Positions 50,780 to 59,689 are shown, counted from the stretch's first letter. The stretch is DNA of 64,000 nt from Leucothrix mucor DSM 2157 (GCF_000419525.1 NZ_ATTE01000001.1:4777001-4841000); one strand, 5' to 3'. Made by a program: numbers and translations. The notes: generated by a model not told the origin, from the sequence alone.

Positions 50780-51736
50780 ATGCGAATTATTTTGGCTCCG
50801 ATGGAAGGTGTAGTTGATTACGAAATGCGTGATGTATTGACGCGTATCGGAGGCTTTGATCGCTGTGTGACTGAATTTGTTCGGGTGACAGATCAGCTGA
50901 TGCCAGCAAAAGTATTTTTGCGCTTTGCGCCAGAGCTGGAGCGTGGAGGTGTGACACCATCCGGTGTGCCGGTTTATTTGCAGCTGCTGGGCGGAAGTCT
51001 GCGTTACATGGGGCTGAATGCCGCACGTGCTCAAAAGCTGTCACCGCCTGGTATCGATATAAACTTCGGCTGCCCATCCAAAACAGTCAATAAAAGTGAT
51101 GGCGGTTCAGTGCTATTGCGGGAGCCGAGCCGGGTTGGTGATATTGTGGCCTCGGTGCGTCAGGCGGTTGATCCTGCGATTCCGGTCACAGCCAAAATCC
51201 GTCTGGGTTTTAGTAATCCTGACTTTTTGAGCGAAGTGGTTGAGCGTATTGTGGATGCGGGTGCGGATGAGGTGTGTATCCATGCGCGAACCCGTGAAGA
51301 TGGCTATAAACCGCCAGCCTATTGGTCTGTGGTTAAAGCCGTGGCTGCTCGCACGCCGATTCCCGTGATTATCAATGGTGAAATCTGGTCAGTTGCTGAT
51401 GCGCTAAAAGCTCGTGAAGAGAGTGGCTGTACCGATATTATGCTAGGACGCGGCGCGCTAACCTATCCGGACTTGGCCTTGCAGGTAAAAGCAATGGATC
51501 AGCAGGCACCGAAGGCAGAGTTAAGCTGGGCAGAAGTGCTGGAGATGATGCTGGTGTATTTGCATCGTTCAGAGAATGCCCACCCACGCTTTGTGAGTAA
51601 CCGCTCCAAACAGTGGTTGGTATTCCTTCAACGCCACTACCCCGGTGCAGCTGACTTATTCCAGCGAATCAAGCGATTGAAAGAAGCAGATCAGGTATTT
51701 GCAGAAATTACGGCTTATCTGAAAGCCCTTCATTGA
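50780..51736 (+). CDS. dusC: tRNA-dihydrouridine synthase DusC
   Basis: This 318-residue FMN enzyme reduces uridine in the tRNA D loop (position 16 in E. coli). It starts MRIILAPMEGVVDY and has the catalytic cysteine in NFGCPSKTVNKSDGGSVLL. The DusC subgroup is supported by VVNGEIW-like INGEIWSVADAL, as in E. coli DusC. The ATG at 50780 is chosen on homology; an upstream in-frame start at 50645 overlaps the divergent gene. Confidence 0.93.
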   Translation: MRIILAPMEGVVDYEMRDVLTRIGGFDRCVTEFVRVTDQLMPAKVFLRFAPELERGGVTPSGVPVYLQLLGGSLRYMGLNAARAQKLSPPGIDINFGCPSKTVNKSDGGSVLLREPSRVGDIVASVRQAVDPAIPVTAKIRLGFSNPDFLSEVVERIVDAGADEVCIHARTREDGYKPPAYWSVVKAVAARTPIPVIINGEIWSVADALKAREESGCTDIMLGRGALTYPDLALQVKAMDQQAPKAELSWAEVLEMMLVYLHRSENAHPRFVSNRSKQWLVFLQRHYPGAADLFQRIKRLKEADQVFAEITAYLKALH

Positions 51737-51912
51737 TCATCAAAATAGCTTACTATACTCATAGAAATAATAAAAAATTCGAGTGTCTATTCTGTAATTG
51801 TAATCCCCCAATACATTGTCTACAGAAGCACAACCCATAGGTCAGGCAAGATTGATTGTTTGGAGCTTCGTATCCGGATGCTATCACTTTGAGCCTGTTT
51901 GGTAGGTGTTAA

Positions 51913-52341
51913 ATGAAGTGTTTGCTAACAGATGATAACAGTGTCAATCGTGTAGTTGGTTCCCGTATTTTAGAAAAAATGGGCCATAAAGTGGTTACTG
52001 CCAAGAATGGCCTTGAAGCCGTGGAAGCTATTTCCGCTAGTCGTTTCGATTTGGTGTTTATGGATTGCCAAATGCCGGTTATGGATGGCTACATGGCAAC
52101 CCGAGAAATTCGCAAGCTATCCCGCGATCATATCAATTTCAATATTCCCGTCATTGCCTTAACGGGCCATGCGTCTGATGGCAATCATATGGACTGTATT
52201 TTAGCCGGTATGAATGCCCGTATTAGCAAGCCCGTGGATCTTAATGAGTTGGAAGATTTGTTAATACGCCTGAAGCCACAGCTGAATCGCCGACTTGAGC
52301 TTTACCTTCAAAGGCATGGTTCTGTTGAAGCGGCTATGTGA
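51913..52341 (+). CDS. Stand-alone response-regulator receiver domain
   Basis: The 142-residue protein consists of a single CheY-like receiver: acidic pair D7-D8, phosphoacceptor D51 in MDCQMPVMDG, conserved T84 and K106. No output domain follows apart from a short helical C terminus. The sequence style (MPVMDGYMATREIR) resembles receivers of hybrid histidine kinases, so its partner kinase is probably elsewhere. TAGGTG precedes the ATG. Gap 51737-51912 shows no clear promoter. Confidence 0.88.
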   Translation: MKCLLTDDNSVNRVVGSRILEKMGHKVVTAKNGLEAVEAISASRFDLVFMDCQMPVMDGYMATREIRKLSRDHINFNIPVIALTGHASDGNHMDCILAGMNARISKPVDLNELEDLLIRLKPQLNRRLELYLQRHGSVEAAM

Positions 52342-52377
52342 TAATTAAAGCCATTTTTATCTTCAAGAGTGCTGAAA

Positions 52378-53043
52378 ATGGCAAAAGTTAAAGTATGGGA
52401 TTTGCCGATACGCTTATTCCATTGGATATTAGTGGCGTGTTTTGCGTTTTTGTTTTTAAGTGGCGAGACGGGTTATCTGTTTGATTGGCACCCGGTCATC
52501 GGTATTGCGGTGCTTGCTTTGCTGTTGTTCCGGATTATCTGGGGCTTTGTTGGCAGTACCACCGCTCGTTTCTCAAACTTCCTGTATTCCCCTGCGCGTA
52601 TCATTGCCTACGCGAAAACGTTACTAAGCCGCTCCGCTGAGCCACATGCAGGCCACAATCCATTGGGTGGTTTAATGGTGTTTGCGATGCTGGCTGGTTT
52701 ATTGTTTCAAGGTTTTACCGGCTTATTCACGACCGATGATGTACTGGTCGAAGGGCCGCTCTACAGCTATGTTGATGAATCGACTGCAGAATGGTTTGGC
52801 AGTTTGCATCATCAAAGTTTTGAAATTCTGATGCCATTTGTGGTGCTACACATCGCTGCCATTATCTTTTACCGTGTGTATAAAAAAGCGAACTTGGTAA
52901 CGCCAATGATTAATGGCTACAACGAATTACCCGAAGCAGAAGCGGGTCAGCTGAAAATGGTATCGGGTTGGGTCGGTGTTGTGCTGATGGCCGCTTGTTA
53001 TGCCGTGCTGTACTTTACATTCCGCTGGTTAGCGGGCTACTAA
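52378..53043 (+). CDS. Cytochrome b561-type membrane protein
   Basis: The 221-residue protein has four to five membrane helices and starts with the typical VWDLPIRLFHWILV; histidines in LFHW, GHNPLGG and VLHIAA are candidate ligands for two b hemes. Such proteins pass electrons between the quinone pool and periplasmic carriers. A cytochrome c' gene lies about 1.5 kb away and may be a partner. The ATG at 52378 is preferred to an in-frame GTG three codons upstream. Confidence 0.88.
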   Translation: MAKVKVWDLPIRLFHWILVACFAFLFLSGETGYLFDWHPVIGIAVLALLLFRIIWGFVGSTTARFSNFLYSPARIIAYAKTLLSRSAEPHAGHNPLGGLMVFAMLAGLLFQGFTGLFTTDDVLVEGPLYSYVDESTAEWFGSLHHQSFEILMPFVVLHIAAIIFYRVYKKANLVTPMINGYNELPEAEAGQLKMVSGWVGVVLMAACYAVLYFTFRWLAGY

Positions 53044-53058
53044 AGCACAGCTCTACAC

Positions 53059-54501
53059 TTATTCAGGCTTTTCGCTTTTACGAATCACTGCATACGCGTC
53101 TAGCGCTCGTTGGCGCGTAGCAGAGAGATCAACAATCGGTTCTGGGTACTTCGAGTTAGCCAATTGAGTGGCTGGAGCCAACCAAGGCTCATGAATAAAC
53201 TTATCATTCATTGCGCGCAGCTCTGGAATCCAGCGGCGAATGTAATCACCTTTAGGGTCAAACTTCTTAGACTGAGTCACTGGGTTAAAAATCCGGAAAT
53301 AGGGCGCAGCATCTGCCCCGCAACCTGAAGCCCATTGCCAGCCAAATGCATTACTGGCGGAGTCGGCATCAACCAAGGTGTCACGAAACCAAGCCTCTCC
53401 AACTTGCCAGCTGATCAGTAAATTCTTAGCGAGGAACGAGGCAACAATCATTCGAACCCGATTGTGCATCCAGCCTGTCGCCCAAAGCTCACGCATACCC
53501 GCATCAATAATTGGGTAGCCTGTTTTGCCATGCTGCCATGCTGCTAAATGCTCAGTAACTTCATCACCTGTTCGCCAAGGGAAGTTATTAAATTGCGGGT
53601 ACATGGCTTGCTGTTGAGTTTCGGGGAAGTGGTATAGCACGTAGTAGGCAAATTCTCGCCACACAACTTCCTTTAAAAATGTCTCAGTGCCTTTATCCAA
53701 CTCACTCAATGGTATTTCTTGCAAAGTGCGATAGATAATTTGGCGCGGACTGATTTCACCAAAGTGTAGGTGTGGTGATAAGCGTGAGGTCCCTGATGTT
53801 GCAGGAAAATCTCTTACATCTTTATAATCTTGAGCACCGGCTTTTTCCAGGAATTCGGTCAGGCGCGAATCTGCAGCGGCTTCGCCAATCTCCCAAGACT
53901 TAAGCATAGTGTCGCCCCAGGGTCTGTCGGGCAACAGCGATAAATCATCCAAGCTGATTGCTTCAATGATATCTAGTTTGGGTGGCTTAGGAATGTCACT
54001 TGGAGTAGGCGAGGGTAATCGCTCTAAGCCCGCAGCATGGACTTGCTTCCAGTAAGGCGTATACACCCGATACGGTGTACCATCCTTTTTTAAAATCTGC
54101 CAAGGCTCATTCAGTAAGGAGGCATTTTCACTATGGGCCAGAATCGACTCTGCCTTAAGCGCAGCCTTAATCGCCGTATCACGTTCAATGCTGTGCGGAT
54201 CATAACAACGATTCCAAAGCACGGCTTCAGCATCCAGTTGAGAGACCAGCTCCATAAGAATGGCTTTTGCGTCACCTTGGAACAGCAGAAGGTCGCTGTG
54301 GTGATCTTGCAGCGAGTGCTTTAACTTATCCAAGCTATGATGCAACCACACACGACTGGCTTCACCGAGTGGCAAATCTTGCGTGGAGTAGTCATCAATA
54401 TAGATCGGCAGAACCTGTGTATATTGCTCACAGGCTTGCAAAAAAGCGGGGTTGTCGCTCAGGCGTAGATCCTGACGAAACCAAAAGATAGCGGTACTCA
54501 T
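53059..54501 (-). CDS. Deoxyribodipyrimidine photolyase
   Basis: The 480-residue protein has an N-terminal antenna-binding domain beginning MSTAIFWFRQDLRLSDN and a C-terminal FAD domain with TSRLSPHLHFGEISPR, GMRELWATGWMHNRVRM and the conserved WASGCGADAAPYFRIFNP. It repairs UV-induced pyrimidine dimers using light. It belongs to the class I photolyase/cryptochrome group; a cryptochrome-like role cannot be excluded from sequence. The ATG at 54501 matches the family start. A hairpin lies just upstream in the gap to cytochrome c'. Confidence 0.94.
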   Translation of the reverse strand: MSTAIFWFRQDLRLSDNPAFLQACEQYTQVLPIYIDDYSTQDLPLGEASRVWLHHSLDKLKHSLQDHHSDLLLFQGDAKAILMELVSQLDAEAVLWNRCYDPHSIERDTAIKAALKAESILAHSENASLLNEPWQILKKDGTPYRVYTPYWKQVHAAGLERLPSPTPSDIPKPPKLDIIEAISLDDLSLLPDRPWGDTMLKSWEIGEAAADSRLTEFLEKAGAQDYKDVRDFPATSGTSRLSPHLHFGEISPRQIIYRTLQEIPLSELDKGTETFLKEVVWREFAYYVLYHFPETQQQAMYPQFNNFPWRTGDEVTEHLAAWQHGKTGYPIIDAGMRELWATGWMHNRVRMIVASFLAKNLLISWQVGEAWFRDTLVDADSASNAFGWQWASGCGADAAPYFRIFNPVTQSKKFDPKGDYIRRWIPELRAMNDKFIHEPWLAPATQLANSKYPEPIVDLSATRQRALDAYAVIRKSEKPE

Positions 54502-54507
54502 AAAACA

Positions 54508-54538
54508 GCCGGACCTGCTGTTAAAGCACAAGTCCGGC
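54508..54538 (-). terminator. Hairpin between cytochrome c' and photolyase genes
   Basis: GCCGGAC / GTCCGGC arms separated by 17 bases are followed on the minus strand by TGTTTT and then the photolyase ATG. It could end the cytochrome c' transcript or regulate readthrough. Confidence 0.5.
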
Positions 54539-54555
54539 GTTGAGCAGTGTGGTGC

Positions 54556-55041
54556 TTATTCTTTTTCACGGAAACCAGTATGGCAGCCTTTGCAGGTCTT
54601 TCCCGCATCAACGAATGCGGCTTTAGTTTTATCCATATCACCGGCTTTAGCGACTTCTGCTAGTGCTGCTGCTGCCGTTTGAAACTCAACCATCTGCTCA
54701 TCAAAATCGGCTTTGTTATCCCAGATTGCTGCTTTCGCGCGAGTGTCGTCAGAAACGCCCGCTACCTCAAAACCAAAAGGCGCTAATTGCGATAGGGCAG
54801 CCAGTGCATCAGCATTTTTGGAGAATGTGTCTTTATCGAATTCAGTTTTTCCTTTAACCATGTCACCCATGGTGCCGAAGTGGTGGCCAACCATTTTATA
54901 GGTACTTTGGCGGTATTCAGCGGCATCTTCCTGAGCTTCTTTACTTGCGCCGTGGCTAGCGGCAAACGCGATGGTGCTGGCTGCGGCTAAGGTGCATAGA
55001 GTTACAACGGTAGCGATCGAGTGCTTGCGTAATGCGTTCAT
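54556..55041 (-). CDS. Cytochrome c' (class II cytochrome c)
   Basis: The 161-residue protein has a signal peptide (cleavage near residue 28, FAASH), a four-helix bundle pattern and a C-terminal heme motif CKGCH (C150, C153, H154). Class II c-type cytochromes bind NO or CO, or carry electrons, in the periplasm. GAGG precedes the ATG. The neighbouring cytochrome b561 gene could be its electron donor. Confidence 0.93.
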   Translation of the reverse strand: MNALRKHSIATVVTLCTLAAASTIAFAASHGASKEAQEDAAEYRQSTYKMVGHHFGTMGDMVKGKTEFDKDTFSKNADALAALSQLAPFGFEVAGVSDDTRAKAAIWDNKADFDEQMVEFQTAAAALAEVAKAGDMDKTKAAFVDAGKTCKGCHTGFREKE

Positions 55042-55158
55042 GTTGACCTCGGAATTGAATTAATTAAGAACAGATATAGCAACATTATTGTGAGCGTTTT
55101 ACCAGCCACACAACCTTACCATTTAATGAAATCTAGAGAAAATTGTGTGGTTTTATAC

Positions 55159-55950
55159 TTAGGATAAACGGCTAAGTAGCTCTGCCTTTTTGGTAGAGAA
55201 CTCGTCTTCTGTCAGAATGTCCTTTTTACGCAACTCAGCCAATTGCTCAATAATTCTGAACACGTCATTGCTGTCGGTTGTGTTTTGTGGCGCTGCGTTT
55301 TGGGTCTGATTCTGTACCGGCTCAACATACGGTGTTTGTGTGTTGGCAGGTGGATTAACCGGTGGGTTATAGACTGGCTCCGGTGCGACAGGCGCTTGGC
55401 CATTCACAGAAATTAGCGGCAAGTTCAGGGTAGAGAACGACCCGTACTGACTGCTGAACGTCATGCTGTTATTGTCGCCTTGTTGCTGCGAAACGCCACC
55501 AATTTGGTGATCCAGCGTGTCATAAATACTGACTTCGCCATTCACATCAACCGCCAAGCGATGAGAGCTTGGGAAGTACGCATAGCGTGTGTTGTTCTGC
55601 CCGCCAGATGATGAAGGAGAGCCTAGGTCGGCGCGCCACCAGTTATCGTTTACAGAAGGTTGTGCGGGTGCTTCAAACATATTCTGTGAGCTAGCTAACA
55701 AGTTAGACAACTCGCTGCACAAGCCATTTACTTTCGATTTAATGCCATAGTTAAACATATCGCCAACCATGGTCATTCCGCCTTGCATCCACTGGCCTGA
55801 GCCACCCAGCTCCGGATGGCTGAATTGCGCCATCGTTCCGCCGCCGTTTATAACAGCGTTGAGCATGGTCAGGACGGCATCATAAGATAGCCCGTAACGC
55901 TGAGCTAAACCATTAATGATGTCGTGTCCCTGAGGGGTAAGTTGTTGCAT
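55159..55950 (-). CDS. SHOCT-domain protein downstream of Anbu
   Basis: The 263-residue protein has a helical N-terminal part (MQQLTPQGHDIINGLAQRYGL), a glycine-rich stretch, a central WWRADLG...YFPSSHRLAVDVNGEVSIYDT...GVSQQQG domain, a proline-rich segment (residues 186-213) ending VEPVQ, and a C-terminal SHOCT motif (residues 229-262: IIEQLAELRKKDILTEDEFSTKKAELLSRL). The SHOCT motif is a short helical element often found at protein termini. It begins 15 bases after the Anbu stop and is presumably cotranscribed. It may be an interaction partner or substrate, which is unproven. Confidence 0.85.
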   Translation of the reverse strand: MQQLTPQGHDIINGLAQRYGLSYDAVLTMLNAVINGGGTMAQFSHPELGGSGQWMQGGMTMVGDMFNYGIKSKVNGLCSELSNLLASSQNMFEAPAQPSVNDNWWRADLGSPSSSGGQNNTRYAYFPSSHRLAVDVNGEVSIYDTLDHQIGGVSQQQGDNNSMTFSSQYGSFSTLNLPLISVNGQAPVAPEPVYNPPVNPPANTQTPYVEPVQNQTQNAAPQNTTDSNDVFRIIEQLAELRKKDILTEDEFSTKKAELLSRLS

Positions 55951-55965
55951 AACAATTAGTCCAAA

Positions 55966-56799
55966 TTAGTTTGGTAGTTGTACGGGCTCGATATCGGGCT
56001 GCGTACTATTTACAGGTTCTGAAACGGGTGCTGGTGGTGCAAAAGTGGGAGACAAGGAGGCTTTAGTCGGGCCGGATAGCTCGGGCAGCTTTGGCAATTT
56101 GCCGAAGGCTTCCAATAAGGTTTCACCCCAACGGGTCCGCAACAAACGTAAGTACGGATCACTGTTTCTGAAAATTCGATAGTCGCCTTGTACCAAGCTA
56201 TTGCTGGTGTAGCTGAATATTTCGATCGGTGGCCCAACTGTCACATTACTGCGCATGGTGGAGTCCATCGAAACCATCGCGGCACGAATTGCGTCATCTT
56301 CTGAAGTATCTTCCTGAATCACCCGATCCAGTAACGGCTTGCCATACTTGATTTCACCAATCTGTAAGAAGGGCGTCATCGTTGGGCAAGTGATGTGATT
56401 ACCTTGCGGATAAACCATAAAGATTTCAGGCGGGTCCATGCCAATCTGGCCACCAATAATAAAACTGGCTTCGGCATTAAAGCCGGAGTTCATTTGATTA
56501 TTGTGCTTATTTTGCATCATTTGACTAACGCGCCCGATATAGTCGGCCGCATCAGATAAGTATTTGACATTGTGCAGGTTGGTTTGTTCACTTTCGCGTA
56601 TATCGCGATTTACCTGCATCACCACATCTTGTGTTGTGGCAAGGTTTCCAGCACTCAGTAATACAAACTGCCGCTCACCCGGAATCCCCCAGCTAAACAT
56701 TTTGCTATAGGCATTGACGTGATCAGGGCCGGCATTGGTTCTTGAATCGGATGCGAATACCAAATGGGTATGTGTTTTGATGGCTATACAGTAAGTCAT
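55966..56799 (-). CDS. anbu: Anbu proteasome-like peptidase
   Basis: The 277-residue protein starts MTYCIAIKTHTHLVFASDSRTNAG. After Met removal, Thr1 is the candidate N-terminal nucleophile, with D17 and K32 completing the proteasome-type active site. The core resembles the Anbu (ancestral beta subunit) family, which forms proteasome-related helical oligomers. A proline-rich tail (residues about 243-277) extends past the core. The ATG at 56799 is chosen because it exposes the threonine; the frame is open to 56856. Ribosome binding sites are weak for both. The divergent ATP-grasp/alpha-E/transglutaminase genes are the known Anbu neighbourhood. Confidence 0.9.
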   Translation of the reverse strand: MTYCIAIKTHTHLVFASDSRTNAGPDHVNAYSKMFSWGIPGERQFVLLSAGNLATTQDVVMQVNRDIRESEQTNLHNVKYLSDAADYIGRVSQMMQNKHNNQMNSGFNAEASFIIGGQIGMDPPEIFMVYPQGNHITCPTMTPFLQIGEIKYGKPLLDRVIQEDTSEDDAIRAAMVSMDSTMRSNVTVGPPIEIFSYTSNSLVQGDYRIFRNSDPYLRLLRTRWGETLLEAFGKLPKLPELSGPTKASLSPTFAPPAPVSEPVNSTQPDIEPVQLPN

Positions 56800-57174
56800 G
56801 GAGTGCTTGTCGTTATAAGTTCTAAAAAGGTAGACCCTGAAGGGAATATCATCCACTTTGTATCATATTTGCAACAATCATGCTTCAGATCAAGAGTGCG
56901 CTGACCCATTCTGATATTGTTTTAACAATTGGACTTGAGATCATTGAGACAACAGGGTATTACTAGTAGTGCGGTTTCATTGCTAACCATAGTACCCGCA
57001 AATCCCCTATTTTACTCTATATATCTAGAGAGTTTATCGCAATAGTTTGATCTAATAAGCCAAGCTTAGACAAGTGGCATAAAGCTTGCTACTTTCTCTT
57101 AGCAGCCTACAAAACACCGATGGCGCAATTCATGGCCTCGCAGCCCAAAACAATATGAATAAGGAAATCGTTCT
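56800..57174. other. Divergent control region between Anbu and ATP-grasp operons
   Basis: This 375-base gap has no convincing gene. It holds a sigma-54-type promoter pointing right (57075-57090) and a much weaker match pointing left (56885-56870). No NtrC-type enhancer site was recognised. Confidence 0.6.
57075..57090 (+). promoter_or_regulatory. Sigma-54 (-24/-12) promoter of the ATP-grasp operon
   Basis: The sequence TGGCATAAAGCTTGCT matches the consensus TGGCACRNNNNTTGCW at all defined positions but one (T instead of C). GG and GC have the diagnostic 10-base spacing. The predicted start is about 75 bases before the ATP-grasp ATG. Confidence 0.6.
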
Positions 57175-58611
57175 ATGAAGTGGAATACGTACGACCCAAC
57201 TCCTTTTTATGATGAGGTGCTCGAAAATAGCGAAGATCCTCGTCCAGTGGCTGACCAATTATTTACGTATTTAAAATCATTGGATAATCCAGAGCTTCAA
57301 GCGCGCAAAGCCGCGTCCAAGTTATGCATTGAAGAGATGGGAGTGTCGTTTACCATCTATTCAGAAGGAAACAATATTGATAGAGATTGGCCGTTTGACG
57401 TAATTCCTCGTCCGATACCTGCTGACGAATGGAAACTGGTCGGAGAAGGTTTGAAACAGCGAATGAGGGCGCTGAATCTTTTTATAAATGACGTTTATAA
57501 TGAACAGAAGATTCTGGAAGTTGGCATTGTGCCACGTCACTTAATCGACGGTTCCACGAATTTTCTGAAAGCTTGTAAAGGTATTACGCCTCCGCATGGG
57601 GTGTGGGCTAATATCTCAGGCACCGATTTGGTGCGTGATGGTGAAGGTGTGTTCCGGGTGCTTGAAGATAACCTTCGAGTGCCGTCCGGCGTTTCTTATA
57701 TGATTGAGAACCGTCAGGTCACAAAACGCATCTTCCCGGAGGTCTTTAATGAACAAAGCATTTTGCCTGTTTCAGACTACCCAACTCACCTGTATGAAAT
57801 GCTGGCTTCGTTGTCGCCTCGTGAAATGGAGTTTCCCGTCATCGTCGTGCTAACACCGGGTATTTATAACTCCGCGTACTTTGAGCACTCTTTCTTGGCA
57901 CAGGAAATGGGTGCAGAGTTGGTGGAAGGTGCCGATCTGTTTGTGGATACAGACGACTGTGTTTATATGCACACAGTGGATGGCAAACAGCGTGTGGATG
58001 TGGTCTACCGCCGTGTGGATGATACATTCCTTGATCCTGAAGTCTTTAATGAGCATTCCATGTTGGGTGTGCCGGGCATTATGCGTGCCTGGAAAAAAGG
58101 GAATGTCGCGATTGCGAATGCACCAGGTAGTGGCGTGGCGGATGACAAAGCCGTCTATGCTTATGTACCTGCCATGATTAAGTACTACCTTGGCGAAGAG
58201 GCCCTGCTGCCAAACGTTAAAACCTACCTTTGCCACATTGAAGAAGATTGCAAATATACCCTCGAAAATCTCAATAAGCTGGTTGTTAAGCCGGTGAATG
58301 AGTCTGGCGGGTATGGCTTGCTGATCGGACCTCGTGCCAGTGAAGAGGAGCTTGAGAAGTTTAGGAAACTGATTAAAGCCAATCCTCGTAACTATGTGTC
58401 GCAGCCGACGCTGGACCTATCCACTGCGCCGGTCATTACGGATGAGGGATTATCACCTCGCCATTTAGACTTGCGACCCTTCATTTTGCAAGGCAAGGAT
58501 TGCTGGGTAACGCAGGGTGGTTTGACGCGAGTTGCAATGATCGAAGGTTCCTTAGTCGTTAACTCATCACAAGGCGGCGGCAGTAAAGACACCTGGATTG
58601 TCGAGACCTAA
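57175..58611 (+). CDS. Circularly permuted ATP-grasp protein
   Basis: The 478-residue protein belongs to the circularly permuted ATP-grasp family (DUF404/DUF407). It contains the characteristic RALNLFINDVYNEQKIL, EDNLRVPSGVSYMIENR, and the C-terminal KPVNESGGYGLLIGP and DLRPFILQG segments with the ATP-grasp metal residues. It is predicted to form amide or peptide bonds on an unknown substrate. AAGGA precedes the ATG. It is the first gene of a three-gene operon with alpha-E and transglutaminase-DUF2126, behind a sigma-54-type promoter. Confidence 0.92.
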   Translation: MKWNTYDPTPFYDEVLENSEDPRPVADQLFTYLKSLDNPELQARKAASKLCIEEMGVSFTIYSEGNNIDRDWPFDVIPRPIPADEWKLVGEGLKQRMRALNLFINDVYNEQKILEVGIVPRHLIDGSTNFLKACKGITPPHGVWANISGTDLVRDGEGVFRVLEDNLRVPSGVSYMIENRQVTKRIFPEVFNEQSILPVSDYPTHLYEMLASLSPREMEFPVIVVLTPGIYNSAYFEHSFLAQEMGAELVEGADLFVDTDDCVYMHTVDGKQRVDVVYRRVDDTFLDPEVFNEHSMLGVPGIMRAWKKGNVAIANAPGSGVADDKAVYAYVPAMIKYYLGEEALLPNVKTYLCHIEEDCKYTLENLNKLVVKPVNESGGYGLLIGPRASEEELEKFRKLIKANPRNYVSQPTLDLSTAPVITDEGLSPRHLDLRPFILQGKDCWVTQGGLTRVAMIEGSLVVNSSQGGGSKDTWIVET

Positions 58612-58693
58612 AGGCATTGCCTGAGTCAGTGACATTTTGTGGGGAGTCAAACAGTACTCCCGATCTCACACTTAAAGAATAAGGAAGACTGCA

Positions 58694-59689
58694 ATGTTAT
58701 CCAGAAATGCAGAACGCGTATATTGGCTGGGGAGATACATAGAGCGAACCGAGGATACAGCTCGGTTGCTTAATGCATTTTCGCACGTAATGATGGATTT
58801 ACCTGCGTCCAGCAAGTTAGATTGGAATGTGTTACTCCAGATTCTGTCTGTTGAGGAACAATTCAAAAAGAAACATGGCGATGATGCCAGCGAAGAGAAC
58901 GTGATTAGCTTTTTGGTCACAGACTCCGAAAACCCCGGCTCCATTCGCTCAGCGATTCGCGCAGCTAGGGAGAATGCCCGTACCGTGCGCGATAGATTGC
59001 CACTGGAAGGCTGGGAAATACTGAATGACCTGAACCTGTTTGTTAAAAAACGGGAAAAAAACCTGGCTCAAAACCCGGTCAAACTGCGTAATCGTTTTCA
59101 GTTTTTGAAGGACGTAGTCGCCAAAAGCCAGCAATTTAATGGCATGGTTCAGAGCACGCTGAGCCGTAATCAGGCGTATGACTTTATCTCCTTTGGCCGC
59201 TTTATTGAGCGTGCCGATATGACGACCCGTATGCTGGATGTGGTTGCTGATATTTTGCTGCGTCGTCCCGAAGATGTGAGCGCGTTTGACTCGCACATTT
59301 GGATGGAGTTTATGAAGGCGCAAAATGCGGTGATGATGTATCGCGCAGAGAATGGCCCTCGTATTTCGGCCAAGTCGGTATTACACTTCTTACTGGGGCA
59401 GGAAGATTTTCCTCGCTCGATTAAATCGTGTTTACAAGAAATGACCCGTCTATCTCAGCAGCTGCCTCGTAATGAGGCTTTCATTGCTGAAACACAAAAG
59501 CTGATGCTGACCTTAGAAGATTATCAAAAGCACGCTGAAATAGTGCCGGCTGAATTGCGCGTGATGTTTGACGACACTCAAAAAGGCTTGAATCAGCTGC
59601 ACAGTGTTATTGCCGACACATGGTTTCTAGGGGCTGCGGCAGCGCCTGAATCCGAAACACAAACTCAAACCCAAACAGAGAGTTCATAG
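58694..59689 (+). CDS. Alpha-E domain protein (DUF403)
   Basis: The 331-residue, almost fully helical protein has the alpha-E family start MLSRNAERVYWLGRYIERTEDTARL and repeated motifs such as GRFIERADMTTRMLDVVADILL. These proteins accompany circularly permuted ATP-grasps and are thought to assist them. The C-terminal tail is a short Thr/Gln repeat. The next gene begins at the base right after its stop. Confidence 0.92.
   Translation: MLSRNAERVYWLGRYIERTEDTARLLNAFSHVMMDLPASSKLDWNVLLQILSVEEQFKKKHGDDASEENVISFLVTDSENPGSIRSAIRAARENARTVRDRLPLEGWEILNDLNLFVKKREKNLAQNPVKLRNRFQFLKDVVAKSQQFNGMVQSTLSRNQAYDFISFGRFIERADMTTRMLDVVADILLRRPEDVSAFDSHIWMEFMKAQNAVMMYRAENGPRISAKSVLHFLLGQEDFPRSIKSCLQEMTRLSQQLPRNEAFIAETQKLMLTLEDYQKHAEIVPAELRVMFDDTQKGLNQLHSVIADTWFLGAAAAPESETQTQTQTESS

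Noticed and set aside
50654-51034. Long N-terminal extension of the TauE/SafE gene
   Set aside because: The extension runs through the divergent dusC coding region and is not hydrophobic or family-like; it is the shadow of dusC.
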